NCBI GenBank assembly: GCA_036396795.1
Contig: DASWKF010000039.1
Coordinates: 80,972-144,971, forward strand
Direction of reading: 5' to 3'
Length of the DNA: 64,000 nt
DNA from: JAHEEM01 sp036396795
Lineage (GTDB): Bacteria; Pseudomonadota; Gammaproteobacteria; Steroidobacterales; Rariloculaceae
The position numbers and the translations under genes are program-made. Under the pieces are notes generated by a model. The model had not been told where the DNA came from, did no database searches, and worked only from the letters and a program-made list of their open reading frames with translations. Position 1 is the stretch's first letter. The number at the start of each line of letters is the position of its first letter. Shown here piece after piece: positions 24,135-32,852 of this stretch.

Positions 24135-25237
24135 GCACCCGATTGCCGGCGCAGATCGTCAAGGAGCTCTTGAGCTACCTGCGCGACCCGAAGAGCCGCC
24201 TGACGCTCGTCGGGCCGCCGCTGATGCAACTGCTCATTTTTTCTTATGCCGTCACGCTCGACGTCAACAACGTCGACCTCGTTGTGCTCGACGAGGATGC
24301 CGGGCGCGGCTCGCACGAGCTCATCCAACGCCTCCAAGGTGCGGGCTTCGTCAACGAGCTCAGCTTCGTCGACGACGCGCACGCGCTCGCGGCGGCGATC
24401 GATCGCCGCGAAGCGCTGGCGGCGCTGCATTTCCCCGCCGACTTCTCCCGCGAGCTCGCCGCCGGACGCCCGGCGGTCGCGCAAGTCGTGCTCGACGGCC
24501 GGCGCGCCAACGCGGCGCAGATCACGCTCGGCTACTTGAGCGCGATCGCCGCCGACACGGGCGCCGAGCTTGCGCGGCGCGGCTCGGGAAGCGCGGCGCC
24601 TCGCACCGAGCTGCGCCACTGGTTCAATCCGAACCTGATCTACCGCTGGTTCGTCGTCCCGAGCCTCTCGGGGATACTGGCGATGCTGATCTCGCTGCTG
24701 GTGACGTCGCTTTCGATCGCACGCGAGCGCGAGCTCGGCACCTTCGATCAATTGCTGGTGTCGCCGGCGACGCCGCTCGAGATCGTGATCGGCAAGACCG
24801 TGCCGGCGCTGATCATCGGCAGCGTGCTCGGCACGGTCATGATCCTGGCCGGCGTGCTGCTGTTTCGCATTCCGTTCACCGGCTCGGGCGTGTGGCTGCT
24901 CGGCGGGCTGATGCTGTTCATTCTTTCGATGGTCGGCATCGGCTTGATGCTGTCGTCGATCTGCCGCACCCAGCAGCAGGCCATCCTCGGCACGTTCTCG
25001 ATCGGCGTGCCGCTGGTGCTGATCTCGGGCTTCGCCACCCCCGTCGAGAACATGCCCGATTGGCTGCAGCTCATCGCCCAGGCGAGCCCGCTCAAGTATT
25101 ACCTGGTGATCGTGCGCGGCAGTTTTCTAAAAGCTCTGCCGAGCACCGATCTTCTCGCCAATATGTGGCCGATGCTGCTCATTGCGCTGGTGACGCTGAG
25201 CTCGGCCGTCGTGATCGTGAAACGCAACTTGCAATAG
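24131..25237 (+). CDS. ABC exporter permease (YbhR-like)
   Basis: 368 residues from ATG 24131, again overlapping by ATGA. Same architecture as its neighbour: IVKELLSYLRDPKSRLTLVG, TM1 LMQLLIFSYAVTL, a periplasmic domain, then RERELGTFDQLLVSPATPLE and the final TM bundle ending VVIVKRNLQ. In E. coli, YbhFSR exports Na+, Li+ and some antibiotics; the substrate here is unproven. Confidence 0.9.
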   Translation: MSTRLPAQIVKELLSYLRDPKSRLTLVGPPLMQLLIFSYAVTLDVNNVDLVVLDEDAGRGSHELIQRLQGAGFVNELSFVDDAHALAAAIDRREALAALHFPADFSRELAAGRPAVAQVVLDGRRANAAQITLGYLSAIAADTGAELARRGSGSAAPRTELRHWFNPNLIYRWFVVPSLSGILAMLISLLVTSLSIARERELGTFDQLLVSPATPLEIVIGKTVPALIIGSVLGTVMILAGVLLFRIPFTGSGVWLLGGLMLFILSMVGIGLMLSSICRTQQQAILGTFSIGVPLVLISGFATPVENMPDWLQLIAQASPLKYYLVIVRGSFLKALPSTDLLANMWPMLLIALVTLSSAVVIVKRNLQ

Positions 25238-25251
25238 CCGGAGACATCGCG

Positions 25252-26676
25252 ATGCAACACGTTAGGACAATCGCAAGCATTCTGACGGCAGCGGTGCTCG
25301 CCGCGGCCTGCGCCGTCGGCCCCGAATACGAGACACCCGCGATCGATACCGGCGGCGGTTGGGCCGAAGCGGCGGCGACGACCGAGGCCGAGCTCGACTT
25401 GAGCCGCTGGTGGCGGCGCTTCGACGACGCCGTGCTCGATCGCCTCGTCGCCCAAGCGCTCGAGCAGAATCTCGACGTTCGCCAGGCGACGGCGCGCGTG
25501 GCCGAAGCGCGCGCGTTGCGCGCCGCGGCGGCCGGCGGCCGCTATCCGCTGGTCGAGACCTCGGCGAGCGTCACGCGCCGCCGTCAGAGCGAGAACGGCC
25601 CGCTGCCGATCGGCCAGATTCCGGGGCTCGAGCGCGATCAGACGATCTACGAGCCGGGCTTCGATGCGCTTTGGGAGCTCGATCTCTTCGGCCGCACGCG
25701 GCGCACCGTCGAGGCCGCGGATGCCCGTGTCGAGGCTGCCGTCGAGCGGCAGCGCGGCGCGCAAATGACGGTCGCTGCGGAAACGGCCAGAAGTTATCTC
25801 GCGCTGCGCGGCACGCAGCACGAGCTTCAGGCGCGCCGGGCGGCGGTCGCGGCGACACGGAGCTCGGCCGAGCTCGTGCGGATGCAATTCGAGGCGGGCC
25901 AGGTGCCCGAGGCCGCCGTGGTGCAAACCGAGGCCGAGCTGGCCGCCGTCGAGGCCGGCTTGCCGCCGCTCGAAGCGCAAGTGCGAACGGCCGCGCTGTC
26001 GATCGGCATCTTGCTCGGCGATCTGCCCGAGGCCGGGCTCGCACTCGTCGATCAAGCGCCCGAATACGCGGCGCTGGCACCCTATCCCGTCGGCGAGCGT
26101 GCGGATCTGTTGCGGCGGCGCCCCGACGTGCGCGCCGCCGAGCGCGCGCTCGCGGCGGCGACGGCCGAGGTCGGCGTCGCGACCGCGGAGCTGTTCCCGA
26201 AGATCTCGATCGGTGCCGGCGGCGGCTTTCAGTCGCTCGAGCCCGGCGAGCTGTTCGAGTCGGACAGTCAAACCTGGTCGGTGGTGCCGTTGATCTCCTG
26301 GCGGGTCTTTGACGGCGGCCGCGTGCGCGCGCAAGTCGATGCCGCCGAGGCACGCGTCGAGCTGGCGGCGCTCGAGTACGAGCAAGCCGTGAAGCAGGCA
26401 TTGACCGATGCCGAGCTCGCGCTCACCCGTTACGACCTGGGGCTCGACGCGCTCGAGCGTCAGGACACCGCGGTCGCGGCGGCACGCACGAGCTACGGCC
26501 ACGCGACGACGCGCTACCGCGCCGGCGACATCTCGCTGCTCGAGCTTCTGGACGCCGAGCGCGTGTTGCGCAATGCCGAGGACGCCTACGCGAGGATCCA
26601 CGCCCGGGCGGCGACGGACCTGGTCGCGCTGTTCAAGGCGCTCGGCGGGGGCTGGGAGGATGCGGGCCGCGGCTAG
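25252..26676 (+). CDS. Outer-membrane efflux lipoprotein (NodT/OprM type)
   Basis: 474 residues. A lipoprotein signal (ASILTAAVLAAACAVGPEY, lipobox LAAAC) is followed by the TolC-like repeat pair: the first around WWRRFDDAVLDRLVAQALEQ and the second around YRAGDISLLELLDAERVLRN. Ala-rich helices form the periplasmic barrel. It is the fifth gene of the cecR operon, 14 bases after ybhR. E. coli ybhGFSR lacks a dedicated channel, so this locus encodes a complete tripartite exporter. Confidence 0.9.
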   Translation: MQHVRTIASILTAAVLAAACAVGPEYETPAIDTGGGWAEAAATTEAELDLSRWWRRFDDAVLDRLVAQALEQNLDVRQATARVAEARALRAAAAGGRYPLVETSASVTRRRQSENGPLPIGQIPGLERDQTIYEPGFDALWELDLFGRTRRTVEAADARVEAAVERQRGAQMTVAAETARSYLALRGTQHELQARRAAVAATRSSAELVRMQFEAGQVPEAAVVQTEAELAAVEAGLPPLEAQVRTAALSIGILLGDLPEAGLALVDQAPEYAALAPYPVGERADLLRRRPDVRAAERALAAATAEVGVATAELFPKISIGAGGGFQSLEPGELFESDSQTWSVVPLISWRVFDGGRVRAQVDAAEARVELAALEYEQAVKQALTDAELALTRYDLGLDALERQDTAVAAARTSYGHATTRYRAGDISLLELLDAERVLRNAEDAYARIHARAATDLVALFKALGGGWEDAGRG

Positions 26677-26745
26677 AACGGCCTTGACCTCGAGCTTGGT
26701 TGAGGTCCTAGACTATCGGAATGAGGATCTCAGGGTGAATTTGCA

Positions 26746-26760
26746 GTTATACAATGGTCG
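26746..26760. promoter_or_regulatory. TetR-box 1 (own promoter of 26768)
   Basis: GTTATACAATGGTCG, 7 bases before the TetR ATG. It shares the core TTrTACAAyGrT with 27366 and 27454. The repeated motif at the regulator's own start and before the next gene suggests autoregulation and control of the lpxR-like gene. Confidence 0.58.
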
Positions 26761-26767
26761 ATGTAAA

Positions 26768-27343
26768 ATGACTTCCGTGCCCAGGCCAATCCAATACGAC
26801 CGCGAGCGTGTCCTCGAGGGTGTCATGCAGACCTTCTGGGAGAAAGGCTATGAGGGCGCGTCGATCAGTGATCTCGTCAAGGCGACCGGGCTCAACACCC
26901 GCACGATGTACAACCTGTTCGGCGACAAGCAGGGCATCTACCTCGCGGCGCTCGAGAACTATCGGCTCAAGTACATGCGCGAGCGGCTTGCGGTCTTGAG
27001 AAGCCAGCGCGGCCTCGGGGGCATCCGCAAGTTCTTCGAGCACGTGGTCGAGACGGAAGCCGGCAACAGCTGCCTGCTGTCGAACAGCTTGTCCGAGGAG
27101 TCGGGCGCGATCGGCGGACGCTGCCGCGAGTTCGCGAATGCGTATTTCTCCCGGCTCGAGGTAGAGCTCGAGAAGAATCTCGAAGATGCGTCGCAGGACG
27201 GTGAGTTTACGGGCGACAAGCAGACGACGGCTCAGGCCCTGGTGTGCTTTCTGCAAGGCCTGGGGCTTTATTCGAAGCTCCATCCCGCGCCGGACGATCG
27301 GCGAAAGCTGGTCGACAGAGTCATAGGAGCGCTTGCCGCCTGA
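26768..27343 (+). CDS. TetR family regulator
   Basis: 191 residues from ATG 26768. The HTH is at residues 10-50: DRERVLEGVMQTFWEKGYEG, ASISDLVKATGLNTRTMYNL, FGDKQGIYLAAL. The C-terminal domain with EAGNSCLLSNSLSEESGAIG is the TetR_C_16/AcrR-like pattern that contains a conserved Cys in the ligand pocket (NemR-like proteins sense electrophiles through such Cys residues; here this is only a possibility). Three copies of a TTrTACAAyGrT box flank it, one before it and two before the lpxR-like gene. Confidence 0.85.
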   Translation: MTSVPRPIQYDRERVLEGVMQTFWEKGYEGASISDLVKATGLNTRTMYNLFGDKQGIYLAALENYRLKYMRERLAVLRSQRGLGGIRKFFEHVVETEAGNSCLLSNSLSEESGAIGGRCREFANAYFSRLEVELEKNLEDASQDGEFTGDKQTTAQALVCFLQGLGLYSKLHPAPDDRRKLVDRVIGALAA

Positions 27344-27365
27344 GCGGCTAAAAAAATTTGGGTTT

Positions 27366-27380
27366 TTATACAACGATCAT
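27366..27380. promoter_or_regulatory. TetR-box 2
   Basis: TTTATACAACGATCA in the 135-base gap between the TetR and lpxR-like genes; same core as boxes 1 and 3. Confidence 0.55.
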
Positions 27381-27453
27381 TTGCATACGAGCACGTTTTT
27401 TGCAGGCCTTTGAGGTGAGCGCTTCCGCAACTACCTGAGAGTTTTTTTGCGCA

Positions 27454-27468
27454 GTTGTACAACGATGG
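27454..27468. promoter_or_regulatory. TetR-box 3
   Basis: GTTGTACAACGATGG, including the perfect palindrome GTTGTACAAC, ending 10 bases before the lpxR-like ATG at 27479. At this place a bound repressor would block transcription or translation start. No clear ribosome site precedes the ATG. Confidence 0.6.
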
Positions 27469-27478
27469 TTTTATAACA

Positions 27479-28600
27479 ATGTTTACGAGATCAACGACTT
27501 TACCGCTTTGGACCTTGGCACTGCTGCTGGCGGCAACCCAGAGCCCCGCTGCGGCCGACACCGGCGGCACTTCGGTCGACGCCGCGCAAGACGATTTCCA
27601 TCCCGGGCTGTTCGTCGATGAGCAGCGGCGCTGGAACGTGCACATCGACAACGACCTGTTGGTGTTCAGCGACAAGGACCGTGACTACACGGCCGGCGCC
27701 GCCTTCACGCTCGTTGGCGACAGCGCCAGGCATCACCCGGTGTCCTTGTCCGAAGCCTTGGGATGGATCGACGGCAAGACGCGTTTCGATGCGTTATTCA
27801 GCGACGCCGATGAGGAGACTCATGCGCTCGAGATCGGCCTGTTGATTTTCACGCCCCACGAGATTGCCGATCCCGAGCCGCTGTTCGACGATCGCCCGTA
27901 CGCCAATCTCACCTATGTCGGCAGCACGCGCCTGATATACGACCCCGCGAGCCCCACGGCCTATCAATCCTCGTTGATCGTCGGCTTCCTCGGCCTTCCA
28001 ATGGTCGAGCAGCTGCACCGCAGCGTGCACGATATCGTCGGCGCGGAAAAGCCCATGGGCTACGACCATCAAATCTCGGACGGCGGCGAGCCGACGTTCC
28101 GCTACTCGCTTTCGAGATACGACCTGCTGGCCTCGTCCTCTCGAGCCGGCCGCTCCTATGCGCTGCGCCTCGGATGGGGGGCGAGCGTCGGCTATATCAC
28201 CGAAGCCAACGTCGAGCTCGGCGCCCGCTGGGGCACGGGCAGCACGCCGTGGTGGAGCGCGTTCGCCGAATCGGCGGACTATGCCGGCCATCCGACGATG
28301 ACACCCCGGATCGGATCCGCCCAAGTCGACCGCGTGGAATGGGAATTCTCCGCGGGCGTCAAGCTGCGGGCCCGCCTCTACAACAGCTTCCTGCAAGGGC
28401 AGTTCCGCGACAGCGACGTCACCTATGCGTCCTCCGAGCTCAATCATCTGCTGCTCGAAGGCTGGATCGGCGTCACCGCACTGCTGCCGAACAACTTCAG
28501 CGTCAGCTACACCATCCGGCATCAGACCGAGGAGCTCGAAACGGGCCGCGGCGCGCGGGGATTCACCTGGGCGAGCTTGAGCCTCTCGCAGCGCTTCTAG
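27479..28600 (+). CDS. LpxR-like lipid A 3'-O-deacylase, outer membrane
   Basis: 373 residues from ATG 27479; a frame from 27455 would put 8 residues before the signal. The signal peptide LALLLAATQSPAAA is followed by WNVHIDNDLLVFSDKDRDYT, the Asn-Asp...D.DYT.G pattern that gives the Ca and catalytic residues of LpxR. YANLTYVGSTRL then leads into alternating amphipathic strands, ending in the aromatic LSQRF of outer-membrane barrels. LpxR removes a 3'-linked acyl chain from lipid A and so softens innate detection or remodels the envelope. Likely repressed by the TetR protein next door. Confidence 0.82.
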   Translation: MFTRSTTLPLWTLALLLAATQSPAAADTGGTSVDAAQDDFHPGLFVDEQRRWNVHIDNDLLVFSDKDRDYTAGAAFTLVGDSARHHPVSLSEALGWIDGKTRFDALFSDADEETHALEIGLLIFTPHEIADPEPLFDDRPYANLTYVGSTRLIYDPASPTAYQSSLIVGFLGLPMVEQLHRSVHDIVGAEKPMGYDHQISDGGEPTFRYSLSRYDLLASSSRAGRSYALRLGWGASVGYITEANVELGARWGTGSTPWWSAFAESADYAGHPTMTPRIGSAQVDRVEWEFSAGVKLRARLYNSFLQGQFRDSDVTYASSELNHLLLEGWIGVTALLPNNFSVSYTIRHQTEELETGRGARGFTWASLSLSQRF

Positions 28601-28722
28601 TTTTCGCCACGGCGCAAGTCACGTTAGAAATATTCAACTGTAACACCGTGGGCGCTGATATATTGCTATCGGCTTCTCGCGTTCCCGGGCGGTGGCTGCG
28701 TTTATCAAACAAGGAGAAAGGC

Positions 28723-29580
28723 ATGAGCACAGCGATGGCGAAGGCGACAGCAATCACGATGAGCGAAGAAGATATCGACGGGATCGGCGGCCTCAAGATT
28801 TTCGTTCGCTCGTGGCGTCCGGACGTAGCGGTTCGCGGTGTGGTAACCATCGTTCACGGTTTCAATTCCCACAGCGGCCATTACTTGTGGGTGGGCGAGG
28901 AGCTGGCGGCGAGCGGCCTCGCAGTGTATGCGCTGGACTTGCGCGGCCGCGGTCAATCGGACGGCGAGCGTTTCTACGTCGAGAGTTTCAACGAGTACCT
29001 CAGCGACGTGGCGGGGATCATGGCGCTTGCGAAATCACGCGAGCCGGGGCTGCCCATATTTCTCCTGGGCCACAGCGCCGGCGGCGTCATCTCCTGCGTC
29101 TACACGCTCGAGCACCAAGCCGAGCTCGCCGGATTGATCTGCGAGAGCTTCGCATTCCAGGTACCGGCACCGGATTTCGCGCTCGCGGTCCTCAAGGGCT
29201 TGAGCCATGTCGCACCGCACGCTCACGTGCTGCACCTCAAGACCGAGGATTTCTCCCGCGATCCCGAAGTCATCGAGGCGATGCTGAGCGACCCTCTCAT
29301 CGCGAACGAGGTCCAGCCGACGAAGACCGTCGCCGAGATGGTCCGCGCCGACGAGCGGCTGAAGAAAGAGTTTCCGAAGATCACGTTGCCCGTGCTGATC
29401 CTTCACGGCGTCCACGACAAGGTCACGAAGTCGAGCGGCAGCCGGCTCTTCTACGACAAAGCCGGCTCCAAAGACAAGACGCTGAAGCTCTACGAGGAGC
29501 ACGCGCACGACCTCCTCAACGACGTCGACAAAGAAATCGTAATGGAAGATATCAAGGAGTGGATCGACGCGCGCCTTTGA
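28723..29580 (+). CDS. Monoacylglycerol-lipase-like alpha/beta hydrolase
   Basis: 285 residues from ATG 28723, AAGGAG 7 bases before. VVTIVHGFNSHSGHYLWVGE carries the oxyanion loop, ALDLRGRGQSDGER the lid start, FLLGHSAGG the nucleophile Ser, LILHGVHDKVT the Asp and EEHAHDLLND the His. This is the lysophospholipase/monoglyceride lipase (PldB/YtpA) pattern. Its place after a lipid A deacylase suggests lipid turnover. The last base of the stop is 15 bases from the HD gene, so they are probably co-transcribed. Confidence 0.87.
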   Translation: MSTAMAKATAITMSEEDIDGIGGLKIFVRSWRPDVAVRGVVTIVHGFNSHSGHYLWVGEELAASGLAVYALDLRGRGQSDGERFYVESFNEYLSDVAGIMALAKSREPGLPIFLLGHSAGGVISCVYTLEHQAELAGLICESFAFQVPAPDFALAVLKGLSHVAPHAHVLHLKTEDFSRDPEVIEAMLSDPLIANEVQPTKTVAEMVRADERLKKEFPKITLPVLILHGVHDKVTKSSGSRLFYDKAGSKDKTLKLYEEHAHDLLNDVDKEIVMEDIKEWIDARL

Positions 29581-29595
29581 GCAGCACGAACGTCG

Positions 29596-30132
29596 ATGCT
29601 GATCGAGGAGATCGGGACGCTCGACGCCGTGCTCGAGGCCCATTCGGCCGAGCTCGGAGACGATTTCGCGGCATACAGAAATCACGCCTACCGCGTGGCC
29701 AATCTGTGTGTGGCCCTGAACGGCGGCGGCACGGAGCACCTTCAGAAGATAGCCGTCGCCGCCGCGTTTCACGACCTCGGCATCTGGAGCGAAGAGACGT
29801 TCGACTATCTGGGGCCCTCGGTCGCTCTGGCTCGCGCTCACGTCGATCGCTCAGGCAAGGGCGAGTGGTCGGACGAGATCGCGGCGATGATCCAGGAGCA
29901 TCACAAGCTCTCGCGCTACCGGGATCGGCCGTTGTGGCTCGTCGAGAAGTTTCGCCGCGCGGATTGGGTGGATATCTCGAGAGGCGTCTTGAGAGTCGGG
30001 CTGCCGCGGAAACTATTGAGCGAGATCTTCGCGACCTGGCCGGACGCGGGCTTTCACGCGCGGCTCGCGCAGCTCTCCTTCAAGCGTCTGTGCACGCATC
30101 CCTGGAGTCCTTTGCCGATGCTGCGGCTGTGA
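29596..30132 (+). CDS. HD-domain phosphohydrolase-like protein
   Basis: 178 residues. NHAYRVANLC (metal His29), AAAFHDLGIW (HD pair at about 58-59), a helix with EEHHKL-like IQEHHKLSRY, and FRRADWVDIS (distal Asp). This is a small stand-alone HD protein, probably hydrolysing a nucleotide or phosphate ester. The last codons and stop lie inside the left arm of a 17-bp hairpin (30121-30157). Confidence 0.78.
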   Translation: MLIEEIGTLDAVLEAHSAELGDDFAAYRNHAYRVANLCVALNGGGTEHLQKIAVAAAFHDLGIWSEETFDYLGPSVALARAHVDRSGKGEWSDEIAAMIQEHHKLSRYRDRPLWLVEKFRRADWVDISRGVLRVGLPRKLLSEIFATWPDAGFHARLAQLSFKRLCTHPWSPLPMLRL

Positions 30133-30157
30133 AGCCGCTGCGGCTTCACAGCCGCAG
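30121..30157. terminator. 17-bp perfect hairpin spanning a stop codon
   Basis: CTGCGGCTGTGAAGCCG, loop CTG, then its exact complement. The TGA stop of the HD gene is inside the left arm. No T-run follows. It may end the 28723-30132 transcript, protect its 3' end, or be a REP-like palindromic element. Confidence 0.6.
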
Positions 30158-30184
30158 GCGCACTGAGCATGGCAGGAGATTTCG

Positions 30185-30883
30185 ATGATTCAGGTGAGAC
30201 TCTCGGAGCAGCGAGGCCGCGCCAATCTCGGCTGGCTCGACAGCCGCCATACGTTCTCGTTCGCCGACTACTACGATCCGGCCTTCATGGGCTTCGGCCC
30301 GCTGCGCGTGATCAACGAAGACCGCGTCCAGCCCGGGCACGGCTTCGGAACGCACAGCCATCGAGACATGGAGATCATCTCTTACGTTCTCGAAGGCGCG
30401 CTCGAGCACAAGGACAGCCTCGGTACCGGGTCGGTGATACGTCCCGGCAGCGTGCAACGCATGTCGGCGGGCACGGGGGTGGAGCACAGCGAATTCAATC
30501 ACTCCAGATCCGACGTTCTGCATTTTCTGCAAATATGGATCATTCCCGAGCACATGGGTCTGACGCCGAGCTACGGCGAGAATGCGTTTCCGGACGAGGA
30601 GAAACGCGGACGCTTGAGATTAATCGCGTCTCACGACGGCCGCGACGGATCGGTGATCATCCACCGGGACGTCGACCTCTACTCCTCGCTGCTGCGAGAC
30701 GGAGAGCAGCTCGAGCATCGGATCGATCCGGGCCGCAAGGCCTGGCTGCAACTGGCGGGCGGCTCGGCCACCTTGAACGACGAGCAGCTGTATCCGGGTG
30801 ACGGCGCGGCGATTTTCGAGGAAGACCGCATAGCCGTCCGCGCCACGTCCGATTCGGAGATCCTGCTGTTCGACATGAAGTAG
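30185..30883 (+). CDS. Pirin family protein (YhhW-like quercetin dioxygenase fold)
   Basis: 232 residues. The N-terminal cupin has the pirin signature: DSRHTFSFADYYDP, GFGTHSHRDMEIISYVLEGA (metal His pair and Glu), VQRMSAGTGVEHSEFNHS. The C-terminal cupin is degenerate. Length and pattern match E. coli YhhW, a metal-dependent quercetinase in vitro; the natural role is uncertain. Convergent with nhaA. Confidence 0.89.
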   Translation: MIQVRLSEQRGRANLGWLDSRHTFSFADYYDPAFMGFGPLRVINEDRVQPGHGFGTHSHRDMEIISYVLEGALEHKDSLGTGSVIRPGSVQRMSAGTGVEHSEFNHSRSDVLHFLQIWIIPEHMGLTPSYGENAFPDEEKRGRLRLIASHDGRDGSVIIHRDVDLYSSLLRDGEQLEHRIDPGRKAWLQLAGGSATLNDEQLYPGDGAAIFEEDRIAVRATSDSEILLFDMK

Positions 30884-30906
30884 ATCGGCGCGGCCGCTTG
30901 CGTTTC

Positions 30907-32757
30907 TCAAGACCCCGCAGGGATTGCGCGCCGCAACAATACCCAGCCGAGCGTTCCGGCGATCACCGATGCGGCAATCACACTGAGCTTGGCGGACATC
31001 AGCATTTCGGGATCCGCGAACGCGGCGGTCGCGATAAAGATCGACATCGTGAAACCGACGCCGCAGAGGCACGCGGCCCCGGTCAGGGTCCGCCAGTCGA
31101 TGTCGGGCGGGAGGTCGCCGATGCCCGCTTTGACGACGGCCCAGGAAGCCAGAACGATGCCGAGCGGCTTGCCGACGATCAGTCCGGCGGCTATCCCCAG
31201 GCTCATCGGGCTCAAGAGGACTTCCGGGCTCAGCCGCAGAGGTATCCCCGCGTTCGCCAGCGCGAGCAGGGGCAGAACGAAGTACGAAGACCAGGGCTGG
31301 AGGTCGCGCTCCAGCCGCTGCGCGGGCGAAAGCAATCGCTCGACGACGGTCTCAAGCGTGCGCACCACCGTTTGATAGTGGCTTTCGTCCTGGCGACGGG
31401 CCTGCAAGGGCGCCTCGAGGCTCCGAAAAGCGCCGATGCTCTGGTCGAGCAATCCCGACGTCGCCGGCGGGCTGCGCGTCGGTATGACCATCGCCAAGAG
31501 CACGCCCGCGATCGTTGCATGAATGCCGGAGTACAACACGGCGACCCAGAGGCAGATGCCGAGTAACGCGTAAGGCAACGCGCGATAGACCCGGGCACGG
31601 TTGAGCGCGCAGGCAGCGAAGTAAAGACAAGCCGCTATGGCGAGCGCCGCCGACGACAGATCCGCTGCGTAGAACACGGTGATCACGAGAATCGCGCCGA
31701 CGTCGTCGGCGATCGCGAGCGCGGCGACGAAGATCTTCAGTGAGAAGGGAATGCGCGAGCCGAGCAGCGCCAGCAGCCCCAGAGCGAAGGCGGTGTCGGT
31801 CGACATCGGTATGCCCCAACCGTGCGCTGCCGGGCCACCGCCGTTCGCGAGCGCATAGATCGCCGCCGGCACGATCAGGCCCCCGAGCGCCGCGCCGACC
31901 GGCAGCGCGGCGCGGCGCCTCGATGCAAGCTCACCGACGGCCAGCTCCCTCTTGACCTCGAGCCCGATGACGAAGAAAAAGATCGCCATCAGGCCCTGGT
32001 TGATCCACTCTCGCAGCGGCAAGACCATGGCGCTCGATCCCAGGCGCAGCGACAGCTCGGTTTCCCAGAGCTCCTCGTAGAAGTGCGCCCAGGGCGAGTT
32101 CGCCCAAAGCATCGCGATGAGCGTGCCCGCCAGCAGCATCGCGCCGCCCGAGGCGGGCAGAGCGACAAAGTCTTGCGACAGACGGCGGACGCGAAACCCG
32201 AACGGCTCGTCGATCGCCTCGCGCAGCGCGTCCTCGTCCCACGCGCCGTCATAGCGTCGCCCGTTGACGAAAAACGTCGGTGTGCCGTGCGCGCCGCTTA
32301 GAATCGCGCTCTCCAGATCCTCCTGGACCCGTTCGGCAAAGCGATGATCGTCGATGTCGGCCACGAAGCGCTCGATGTCGAGTCCGAGACTCGCCGCAAT
32401 CTCGAGCAGCACATTGCGGTCCAAGGGGCGTTGCTCGGTAAACAGCGCGTCGTGCATTTCCCAAAACTTGCCCTGCGCCGCGGCGGCTTCGGCAGCCTCG
32501 GCAGCGAGCTCGGCGCGCGGGTGCAGCTTGGCGTTCGGCAGATGCCGGAAAACGTAGCGCAAGCGCCCGCCCAGACGCTCACGGGTGTTCCTGACGCCGT
32601 TGTGCGCCGCGCGGCAATGCGGGCATTCGTAGTCGCCGTATTCCACGAGCTCGACGGCAACGGCGTCCGCTTCGGAAACGTGGTCGCGTGCCGGATCGAT
32701 GGGCCTGTCGAGCCGGCCGGCCGAAGAAGTCATGCAGCGCATCTTAGTGAAAGTCAT
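30907..32757 (-). CDS. nhaA: NhaA Na+/H+ antiporter fused to a DsbA-like thioredoxin domain
   Basis: 616 residues from ATG 32757 (GGAAAGGGG just upstream; ATGs at 32742 and 32733 are alternatives). Residues about 15-195 form a DsbA/thioredoxin-like domain: VELVEYGDYECPHCRAAHNG with a CPHC site, HLPNAKLHPRAELAAEAAEA, and the cis-Pro region SGAHGTPTFFVNGRRYDG. The NhaA core follows: GLMAIFFFVIGLEVKRELAV, GWGIPMSTDTAFALGLLALL, AALAIADDVGAILVITVFYA (the double-Asp ion site IADD), and GVGFTMSIFIATAAF. No signal peptide precedes the thioredoxin domain, so it should be cytoplasmic. The fusion is known in some bacteria. It may redox-gate the antiporter; that is inference. Confidence 0.9.
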   Translation of the reverse strand: MTFTKMRCMTSSAGRLDRPIDPARDHVSEADAVAVELVEYGDYECPHCRAAHNGVRNTRERLGGRLRYVFRHLPNAKLHPRAELAAEAAEAAAAQGKFWEMHDALFTEQRPLDRNVLLEIAASLGLDIERFVADIDDHRFAERVQEDLESAILSGAHGTPTFFVNGRRYDGAWDEDALREAIDEPFGFRVRRLSQDFVALPASGGAMLLAGTLIAMLWANSPWAHFYEELWETELSLRLGSSAMVLPLREWINQGLMAIFFFVIGLEVKRELAVGELASRRRAALPVGAALGGLIVPAAIYALANGGGPAAHGWGIPMSTDTAFALGLLALLGSRIPFSLKIFVAALAIADDVGAILVITVFYAADLSSAALAIAACLYFAACALNRARVYRALPYALLGICLWVAVLYSGIHATIAGVLLAMVIPTRSPPATSGLLDQSIGAFRSLEAPLQARRQDESHYQTVVRTLETVVERLLSPAQRLERDLQPWSSYFVLPLLALANAGIPLRLSPEVLLSPMSLGIAAGLIVGKPLGIVLASWAVVKAGIGDLPPDIDWRTLTGAACLCGVGFTMSIFIATAAFADPEMLMSAKLSVIAASVIAGTLGWVLLRRAIPAGS

Positions 32758-32852
32758 GCCCCTTTCCCACACGGTAACTTCAGGCGTAGGCTTGGCATGT
32801 GGCGTGTAATTGCGAGCCCAAGAAAAAGCGACTCGTCAAACGGGGGAATGAG

